Positions 40,684-51,200 of a stretch of 64,000 bases of DNA are shown one piece after another. The position numbers and the translations under genes were made by a program. Source of the stretch: Tritrichomonas musculus (lineage: Eukaryota > Parabasalia > Tritrichomonadida > Tritrichomonadidae); contig JAPFFF010000017.1 in NCBI GenBank assembly GCA_039105265.1, forward strand, positions 868,001 through 932,000. The letters are read 5' to 3'. The notes beneath the pieces are model-generated. The model was not told the DNA's origin and searched no databases. It saw nothing but the letters and a program-made list of their open reading frames with translations. How positions within the stretch are numbered: position 1 is the first letter of the stretch; the number at the start of each line of letters is the position of its first letter.

Positions 40684-41137
40684 TACCTCAGAAAAATCAA
40701 AGCCTATAATGATGCTATCTCTCACGCCAACTTCGTATATGCTACAACTTTTATAATGCAAGTTTGATTTCTTTGCTCAGTATTACTTACAAATACTCTT
40801 TTAGTCAAATATAGAGCTATCAGAGATGTCTTTGAAGTCTCTAGGCACAAGGTATGCAAAAAGTATTTAAAAGGAGAAAGATTCGATGGAAGACCTCCTA
40901 TTTTATCACTACAAGAGTTATACTAAATTGAAAATGATATTGTTAAGCTTCATCATTCTAATATTATTGAAATTGAAGAAAGAATAAACAACCTAAGAAG
41001 GTTAATTATTAGAATCTCAATTGAATTTTTATTTAATATAAATGAAATAGGTGTTTCAGAATATGAAGATGGAAGAATCAAAAACAGTAATCGTACCTAT
41101 AAATTATTAAAATTGAGCAGCACCTTATCCAGTCAGT
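40684..41137 (+). pseudogene. Transposase-like relic (HTH region of a pogo-type element)
   Basis: A single plus frame reads coherently through about 150 codons with two in-frame stops. It includes YRAIRDVFEVSRHKVCKKYL, then KGERFDGRPPILSLQEL, resembling the helix-turn-helix and linker (sequence R-x-G-R-P-P followed by L-x-x-x-x) of pogo-type transposases. It ends in a charged helical stretch (EIEERINNLRRLI). I infer an old N-terminal transposase fragment. It is not contiguous with the DDE relic at 38.1 kb. Confidence 0.5.
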
Positions 41138-44100
41138 AAAAAATGAAAGCATTGCACCTGTTTAGCTTGTATTAATTTTTGTGAATTACTTTGTTCACCA
41201 CAATTTACTGTTCAAAGAAGTAGTATAGACTCAGAATTTTATACTGTTTATCCCCTCAGAATATTCAAGTAGTCAAAACCGAAAAATGCTCCAAACTTCC
41301 AGTGCCTTATATCTTTTATGCAAATTCCAAATTGTAATGTTTAATTCAGATTCCTTTTTATTTTGGATCAATTTACTACAATTATATTTTATTATATTTA
41401 GTTTTAATTTACGATTTAGTTTCAAATTTAATTATTTCAAATGGTTATTCAAGTAATTCACTTTTAATTCCTCTTGAGTTTATTAAATATTAAATATTAA
41501 ATTTCACATTTCATATTTCTTATATTTTTTACATTTTTAGTCTATAAATTGAAGAATCATGTTGAATCGAATATGCCAATATTCAGCCTAAGACCTAATT
41601 AAAGGATAATATGAAAATAACAAAATATTGAAGAGTAAATACTATTTTTTTGGTAATGGAACACAAAAAGCAAGATAAAACTCTAAATGTTTTTAAAGGT
41701 AAGTTTGGTTTTTGAACTTTTTAAATAAATAAACTATTCATAATATGGAAAAACCAACTTTACCTTTAAACTCTTTTTAAAACACAAATACAATTTCCAT
41801 TTGGGCAAATTCTTTCTCTTAATATTGAACAATATTTGATAATGAATATTAATGCATTGGATTCATATTTGAATATTCATTTGCCAGCATTAGGGTTTTA
41901 CACAAGGTATTTGTCTTTGTTATTGTTCAACCAAATTAATATATTTTCAAAAGCTTTTCAATTAATTTTCACTAAAAAAAGGTATTTATCCTATCCTCGA
42001 AAATCAAATCTCTCTGAAAGGCAATAGTATTTAAATATTAAGTTCTTCTTCATATAATTTATGTTTTTCATTCTAATGATCCACTTCAGCTCATCAAAAT
42101 TAGACTTTACATTCTTCTTTTGTACAACCTTGTTTTATTAAAAAAAGAGGAAGAGTAATTAAAAATTGAAAAAATGAAGTAAATTTTAAAATTAACCAAG
42201 CATTGTCTTTGACAATCATACATATACCAAAATGCATGACTTTTCCCCATCAAACTTTTGCTTTTGATGAATTGCTTAATATCTACTAGCTTGGTGATGA
42301 ATTCAATTTTGAATTACTGCTAAGGTTTAGTGTCATTAAATTGAATTAGAATATAAACTCTTGAACATCATTTTGGATTACTAGAGATATAACTTCCATC
42401 ACTATTTCGACTATTCGTCAAGGGGGAAAGTAAAACTTTTGGAGCAAAAGTTTTTATAGATAGAATGGTTCATTGTGAACAACCAATTTTATTCAGCAAA
42501 GTTTTGGCTTTGGCAGTTCTGGAGAAATTCAGTTGTCCAACATAATTAATAAAAAGTGTTTGAAATCGTTTGAGTATAAATTCAATATGCCATTTTTTAC
42601 AAATTAAAAAATTATTATACATAGATTTATACCTTTCTCTCACTTATTTTGGCAAAAGGGTAAGCCTTGGTTTTTGTATTTACAATTGTATACAACTTGT
42701 CCGTTTAAAAATTACAATTGTAATTACAATTGTAAATACGTTATTTTCTCGATATTAGTTTTTTATTTTTATCTTGATCTACAATTATTTTTTTATATTA
42801 AAAATGTTTTAAATAATTTAAAAATAAAAAGATAAAATAGTAAAATGTTTTTCAAATTAAATAATATTATTTTTGATTCTTCATAAAATAAAAAAAAGAT
42901 AGATCTTCAAATGCAGATTTTTTAGAAAAAACGTTAAGGTCAAATATTTTAATGTTATTTTTACGGTTGTGGCCACACTCATATTTGTTTTCTTTGGCGA
43001 ATATTAATCACTCTTCGGCTTACCAAGCAACTATAAAGACAAGCGTTTTTTCCCATAAGCCATAAGTAATGACGATCTTGGATTTTACGTTTTTTTTACA
43101 GACTTAAGAATATTTCAACTTTTTATATAACATTTTACTTAATTATATTCCAAAAAATGTTTACGAGTATGATTTTAATGATGGCATTAATGCATTTGAT
43201 CCATGTATTCTTCTTATATTAAAGTTTTTCACTATGCATATTTCCTTTTTTGCCCTGAATATTGATGAAATCCTTTTTAGTTTTACTCTATTTTCATGGC
43301 GGAATAATTTTATTAATACTAGCTCTATCATTTATTCGACAAAAATGAACAAATTTATACTATTCTGATAATTAAGGTTATCCTAATAGTGTTCCGTCAC
43401 AAAAAAAGGTATTTTTAAAGTTTTAATAAAAATAATCAGGTTTTTAAGTAACTTTTTTATTTTTTTTATCCTCATGCCATTTTCTATTAAACCGTCGGGA
43501 AAAAAAAATTGAATGCGATTTTCCAAAATTTTGTACTTTTTTCAATTGAAAAAAAATTGAATGAAAATTTTCCGAAAAATCTGCATTTTGGAATCTATCA
43601 AAAAAAAAATTATTCGCATTCAAAAAGTTTCATTAATACTACAAATCAAAAAATCGTTATTTTACGAAAAAAGACGTTTATAGTATTTGTGATGTAAAAA
43701 AAATAAGGCCTACAAAAGGGTAATTTTGGTATGAACTCTGAATTCTAATTCAAGAAGCGAAGATTCAAAGGGCGTTTTTTTTGAACAGAATATTCAAAAT
43801 GTGATGACTCTATCAATTTTAGGGACCATTAATATTCATAAAAAGTTTGTACAGTGATCACTTTAAGGTCAAATTAAGGATCGGATTTGATATAGACCCG
43901 TTTCCATAGCGGTGCATTTCAAATCGGCCCTTTTTGCACTTTTAAAGGCCAATATATGGTCAAATATCCGTTAAAGGGCAGATTTTAGAGATTATGTCAC
44001 TTTTTTCTAAAAATATTTTTGAATACATTTATCTTATTTAACAATGAATAAAAAATATTTATTTTGGATTATTAAATAATCATTATTTAAAATTTATTTA

Positions 44101-44365
44101 AATATTATAGAAAAATAGATCAAAATTATTGAGATATGTACACAAATGATTTGTTACATATTCGAACTGAATACACCTGAGTATAAATATAAATTCTTCT
44201 AATATTGAATACTTCGAGTAAAAGGGATTCAGTAATAGTCAGGAAGAACAGTTTTTTAACCTGAGAATGCTCACGTAAAAATGGTACGGAAGTTTACCCG
44301 AAATCTACTCGCCATTGACAAATATACCTGCAATCAACAAAATAAAAAACTACAACATTATAAAA
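41138..44365. other. Long AT-rich stretch without a recognisable gene
   Basis: Contains a short imperfect hairpin at 41692-41770 (TTTAAAGGTAAGTTTGG and its inverse), a cluster of TACAATTGTA palindromes at 42670-42745, and slightly higher-complexity stretches around 42960-43090 and 43860-43990. Those may be decayed gene or transposon pieces, but no protein motif survives. The three plus-strand frames of about 62 residues (41836, 42570, 43509) are not convincing. Confidence 0.5.
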
Positions 44366-44641
44366 TTATGAAGTTCCTTCGTATTCTATTTTTTCATCCT
44401 CTAGCTGTTGCATGAATTTCCCTTCTTTAATGATAAGTCTGATTTTCTCTTTTTCATAATTGTCCAATACTTCTAAATCACGACTAAAAGCTTGCTCGAT
44501 AGCTAATTTTTCCCTTTGAAACTCTGGCGAAGTTTCATTAACTATATCATAATATTGTTCACATAAAGCTAAAAATGAAGACATTGGTGATGGATTTGAT
44601 GAATCACTCTCTTCTTCATGCGAAGGATTATCTTGACTCAT
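44366..44641 (-). CDS. Small acidic helical protein, 91 residues
   Basis: Unrecognised host protein. The first 25 residues are acidic and Ser-rich (MSQDNPSHEEESDSSNPSP) and the rest is a charged amphipathic helix (REKLAIEQAFSRDLEVL, YEKEKIRLIIKEGKFMQQLEDEKIEYEG), likely coiled-coil. It is divergent from the giant coiled-coil gene, with 593 bp between the starts. Confidence 0.6.
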   Translation of the reverse strand: MSQDNPSHEEESDSSNPSPMSSFLALCEQYYDIVNETSPEFQREKLAIEQAFSRDLEVLDNYEKEKIRLIIKEGKFMQQLEDEKIEYEGTS

Positions 44642-45234
44642 GATTAAAAATTTAATATTCCACTGACATGCTATTTAAAAAACATTTCTAACTATCGCTT
44701 TTTCTTTTTGAATGTATGGTAATGATCATTCCATTATTTTTCATCGTCTAATTGTAATATAATTATATTCTAAACGATATCGATATAAAAAAACCTTATT
44801 TAAGAAAAATAGATCGTCTTTACAATAATATAGAATTGTTTAGGATGCCATTTTTATATTAAATAATGCCCATAACTTATATGCTATCGAACAAACGATG
44901 AGATTTTCAAACAGTATCAATATGTTTTTTTCAAAACATCAAAATGTTCTAATATAATATTACATAAAATTTCATCAAATTGTTAATTTAACTAAAAAGC
45001 GCCAATTTTTCCCTTATAGCTACTTTTAGTACATACGTATTTCATTTTATCTTTGCCATTTTCTTTCCAACTCTATATGCAATACCAAACTTTTGACAAA
45101 TTTAATACTATTTGACACCATTAACTTTTCTAATTTATAAAGGATATTTTTTTATTTTCAGAAAATAGCGTTGTAAATGCTTGATAAGTTAAATAAGATC
45201 TTTTTGATTTTGACCGTTTATTTACGTTAAATAG
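44642..45234. other. Divergent intergenic region
   Basis: AT-rich promoter-bearing spacer between two divergent genes. No repeat or motif stands out beyond T-rich tracts near 45150. Confidence 0.5.
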
Positions 45235-48200
45235 ATGAATGGAGATCTTTTTTCATTATTTGAAGAAAGAAAAGAGAGCTTCATTTCCTCTTTGCAGCGA
45301 TCTTTCTCAGTAGTTGCATCTGATAAAATGATTTTGCAAATGTTCGAAGAAAACTGTTCTGCAAATTTTGTTCCTGATAGAATCACAGAATTAATAAGGC
45401 AAATACTTAACGATGACCGAGAAAAATTTATTTTTCAAACTATCCAAAAATTGAGAGCAATTGAAGCATGCTTTGGCCATGATACGTTACAAGATATACA
45501 AGCAATTGGCCTAAAAATACTTGATTTAGCTTCAAATCAAACAAAAGAAGAAGAGAAAACGGATTCTCTTAATCTTTTTAAAAAACAATTAAAACAACTT
45601 TTAACAAAATATAATTTGATTCAACCTGCCCCTCAAATTAAACAAGTTATAACATATGATCAAAATAAAGTTGATGATCTTAAAAAAACACAAGAATCTT
45701 TCAAATTTTTTTATGTTGAAAGTACAAAAAATTTTATAAAAATCATTCGAAAAGCAAAAGAGAAAAGTATTAATGAAGCACAAAACATGCAAAACAAAAT
45801 TCAATTAATATCGAAAGAAAATCAGAAAATGAAAAAAGAAAACGTAGCTTCTAAAAAAGTACTAAATGAAATTATTCAAGAACGTGATAAAATATTAAAT
45901 CAAACAGGTGGGAAAGATACAACAGAATTTATAGAAAATATGAAGAAAGAAACAGAACATTCATATCGGCAAAGAGATATAATGAATGAACAAATCACCA
46001 AATTGAAAGAAATGAACAATCAATTGCTTACAGCAACCCAAAATTTAAATAAACAAATAGAATCAATTACGAATGAGAAAAAAAATATTGAAAACCAATT
46101 TAATATTCTTCAGCAAACTGCAGATCAAAGATTGACTGAGATCAAGACATTGAAAGAAGAACAGCAAAATAACCTACAAGAATTCCAATCGAAAATCAAT
46201 AAAATTAAAAACAAAACAGACAAAACAGTTAAAAATATCAATAATGAAATGCAATCTTTAAAAAACTCAACAAGTAATGATAAAATTACAATTGAAAAAA
46301 TGACTTCTCAAATACAAACATTAAATGAAACGATACAAAAAGAGAAAGAAAAATCAGATAAACTAAATAATCAAGTTTCTGGACTTGAAAATGATTGCCA
46401 AAAAAATCAACAAACAATATTAAATTTAAAAAATAAAATTGCGCTATTAAAAGAAGAAAACAAATCAATAAAGAAAGATAATGATTCTATTCTTTCATCA
46501 AATAAATCTCTACAGCAGCTAAATAACCAGATAATAGAACAAGCAACTAAAATATCAGAATTAAAATCTCAGATTTTCGAAAAAGATTCAAAAATATCAA
46601 ACCTGACAAGAGAATCAACTTCAGTCAAAGTTTCAGAAGTTGAATTAAATAATCTTAAAGCAAGTAACAAAGGAATGATATCCAAAATAGATGAAATGAA
46701 TCAGTCAATTAATAGGTTAAAAATTGAGCTTGACAGTAAAATTTCATCAGAAAAAGTTTATAAAGAAAAAATTGATAAATTAACATATGAAAATGAGAAC
46801 CTGCAAAAGTTAAACATCTCAAACAAATCTACAATAGATACACTTCGATCAATTAAAATATCAAATGATGGAAAATCTGGACAAATTGAAACATTAATTA
46901 TGCAAAATGATGAATTAACCAAAAAAAATCAATTAATTGAAAATGAACTTTCAAACCTTCAAGATTTGAATAAAAAACTTCAATCAAAGCTATATTCAAA
47001 TCAACAAAAGATATTAAATCTTGAATCAAATTATGATGATTCATCAATATCTAGTGAAACATCACAGCAATTATTATCTTTAAGTAAACATCAAAATAAA
47101 AAGAATAACAAACTTAAAAAAGAAAATAAATCTCTTAAAAAATCAATAATGGACATATCACAAGAACGAGATGAACTATTTGAAAATTTAATTTCATTTC
47201 GCGATCAATTATATGAAGAGCTATCTGTAAAATCTGAAATCGACCTCCTTGTTAAAATTAAAACAATTAAAGAAAATGAAAGCTTAATAACAGAAATATG
47301 TAACATCTTAAACATTAATAATTCATCAATGATACCAATTGTTCTTCAACATGAAAAAGAGAACATGAGAGAAATACAAAAATTATTAAACGTTGAAAAT
47401 GATGAAGCAGTTATTAGCTTACTTCGAAGAAATACCTTCAAAATACAAAATGAAAACTCTACTCTTATTGGGAATAATAGTGATCAAGAATCAATCAGAA
47501 TATTAAATAGAATTATTCCAATGCTAAAAGTAAATGATGCTGAAAAAGTTCCAGAAAAGCTTCATAAGTTAATTTTAAAAGAAGCAGATGATACCCTTAT
47601 TATTAATCAAATATTAAGATTAATGTCAATTGATGACCAAAGCAAAATAATTTCGGAACTTCACTCCAGGATTTTAAAAGAAAAAGAAAAAAACGACATT
47701 CTGCATCGAGTTTTTAACGCAATGAATTCAATATCAGCTACTTCAGCATTAAATAATACAGATATACATATTAATGATTCTTATGCTTTCGTTCAAAAAA
47801 TCAAAGATTTAAAAAGAAACAGCGACGAATATAAAAAAGCTTTATTTCAAACGAAATGCCAAGATTTTACATCATTTCAAAAAGCTATAGAAAAATATGA
47901 AAGTGATTCTAAAATTCTTCAGAAGATACAAGCTATTTTTTCATTATATGATGACAATGATGAATTAGTGGAAAAGATAATTGATTTAAACGATTGGTTT
48001 AATCAATCATGCAAAATTTTAACAATGAATAATGATTCCAACGATACTAAAAATATTGTTAACTCAATTCAACAATTAAAGATAGATTTAATAGACAAAC
48101 AAAATGCAATTTCAGAAAAAGAAGAAGTAAACCAACAATTAGAAAACCAACTTACAGAATTAGAATCGCAATTAACAGAAATTTCTGGATTTATCACCGA

Positions 48201-51200
48201 TCAAAAAAGCAAATCAAAAGATATCACGTCTTTACGATCATCGATAATTGAATCAAATAAGAAGACAAGGTCATTACAATATAAACTCGAAGAAAAAGAT
48301 AACATTATTAATCAACTTCAACGGACTATTTCATTAAATCAAGATGAAATATCGCAGTTAAAATATGAGAATGAGAAAGTAAATTCGACCATTCTTAATA
48401 TAAAGAAAAAGAGAATGAAAAAACAGAAAAAAGAAGATTCACAAGATAACATATTATCATCATTTCAACAAAATAAACCCGAGAATAAGATTTTTGAAGC
48501 TATTGATAACATTAGTAATGAAAAAGCTATTTTAAAGTCAATTGGAAGCTTATTAAACTCAACTGATCCCAACGAATATATCAATGAGATACAATCATTA
48601 AAATCACAAGTTGATTTTATGAATGAACAATTGAATGCGATATCGATGACTGTTTCTCTTAAGTCGACTGATTCGGTTCACGTGAAGATTGATCAAATAA
48701 TGAAAGAGTATAACGTATCTAATTCAATTTTTGATAAACTCTATCGAATTCTTAATGTTCCTTCAAAAAGTGACATCGTTCCAGCCATATCTAATCTTGT
48801 TAAAACACTCAACAATTATAAGCAAAAAGAAAGAATGCTTCTTGCTGCCACAAATGCAAATTCTGAAGTGACTTTATTGTCGACCGTTAAGGAAATGAGC
48901 CAAGCCATTGAAACAATCAAGAACAACTTTGACCTGTCGACGACAAATGATGTAATTGACTTCGGTGAGCTTTATTCTTTGATGTCTGCCAGTAATTTGA
49001 CAGATTTCAAGTCAAAAATTTTTGATTTGAAAGAAAAAGAAAAAATTATGGACCAAATAAAAACCGTTTTTATCAATTCAAATCCAGATTTTGATGATGG
49101 CGATCAAAGCGATCTGAGCATGATTCATTTGAAGAAAGAATACAGCGATAACGAGCTTCCAGGCATTCTTTCCGACTTCTTTAAATTTCATTCAAAATCA
49201 CAAATAAAAATTCTGTGTCAAAAATTGAATGTTGAATCGTTCTCACAATTCATTGATAAAATTGGCAGGACTTTCGACACTTATAATAAAGTGGTAAGCT
49301 TGGTTGGAACAGAGAATGTGACAGAAGCAGTTTCCAATCTTCTGTCTCAACAAGAAAACATTTCACAACTATTGAAAAAGTCGAATTTATCATCCGACCA
49401 AATAGAAACTCAAATTCATGAATTATTGAAAAGAAGCGAGAATGTTTCCAATGAGAACAGAAAAATTAAAGAAATTATGAAAATTGAAAATGACTTTGAA
49501 ATTCAATCAAAGTTAAGTGAAATGTCAGAATCATTCAAAATCATCAAAGATATTTTGAAAATTGAGAATGACTCTGAAATTATTCCAAAATTGAATGAAA
49601 TGTCAGAATCATACAAAAAAATCAAAGATATTTTGAAAATTGAGAGTGATTCTCAAATTCATTCAAAATTAGGTGAAGTGACCGACTCAAATAGAAAAAT
49701 TAAGCAAGTCATGAGAATAGAAAGTGACGATGACATTGAGCCAAAATTGGTCAAAATAACCGAATCTTACAAGAAAATTAAAAATCTTTTAAAAATTGAA
49801 AAAGATTCTGAAGTCCATTCAAAATTGAGTAGAATGATTGATTCAAATAGAGCCACAAAAGAGATCCTTAAAATAGAGAATGATCAAGAAATTCAACCGA
49901 AGCTTATTGAAATGGCAGAGACTAATAAAAAAGTGAAAGAAATAATGAAAATTGAAGATGATTCTGACGTTCCTCTGAAATTGAATGAATTGACTGATAA
50001 TTACCGAAAAATTAAAGAAATAATGAAAATAAAAGATGATCGTGAAGTTCATTCTAAATTAAACGAACTTGTTGAAACAAATAAAATAATTAAAGACGTC
50101 TTGAAGGTTGAAAAAGATTCCGGCATTCAATCAAAGTTGGTTGAAATGACAGAAAATTACAAAAAAATTAAAGAAATAATGAAAATTGAAAATGACTCTG
50201 AAATTCAATCAAAATTGGGTGAAATGACCGATACATACAAAAAGGTCAAAGAAATAATGAGAATCGAGGACGACCAGGACATACAGCTAAAGTTGAGCGG
50301 AATGACAAAAGCTAATAAGAAAGTTAAAGAGATAATGAGAATTGAAAATGACCACGAAATTCAGCCAAAATTGGCAGAAATGACTGAAACATACAAGAGA
50401 ATCAAAGATATAATGAGAATTGACAACGATTCTGAAATACAGTCCAAACTGGCAGAAATGACTGAAACAAACAAAAGAATCAAAGAAATAATGAGAATTG
50501 ACAATGATTCTGAAATACAGTCCAAATTGGAAGGAATGACTGAAACATACAAAAGAATAAAAGAAATAATGAAAGCTGAAGATGACTCTGAAATCCAATT
50601 CAAATTGGAAGGAATGACTGAAACATTCAAGAAAATCAAGGAAATAATGAGAATTAATAATGACTCTGAAATCCAGTCAAAATTGGAAGGAATGACTGAA
50701 ACAAACAAAAGAATAAAAGAAATAATGAGAATTGACAACGACTCTGAAATTCAGTCCAAATTGGAAGGAATGACCGAAACAAACAGAAGAATAAAAGAAA
50801 TAATGAGAATTGACAACGACTCTGAAATCCAGTCCAAATTGGAAAAGATGACTGATTCTTACAAGAGAGTCAAGGAGATAATGAAAGTTGAAGATGACTC
50901 AGAAGTCCATTCCAAGCTTGGAGGGATGACAGACACCTACAAGAAGGTGAAAGAAATCATGAAGATTGAGGATGATTCTGAAATACAGAAAAAGTTGATT
51001 GAAATGACAGAAACACATAAAAAAGTCAAAGAAATCATCAAAGTTGAAGATGACTCAGAAATCCAGCCCAAGTTGTCAGAAATGGCAGATTCCTACAAGA
51101 AAGTGAAAGAGATAATGAAAATAGACAACAATTCCGAGATACAATCGAAATTGGGAGGAATGACGGAGACCTACAAGAAAGTGAAAGAAATAATGAAAGT

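Noticed and set aside
42670-42745. TACAATTGTA palindrome cluster as a regulatory site
   Set aside because: No gene nearby; such short AT palindromes are expected in this composition.
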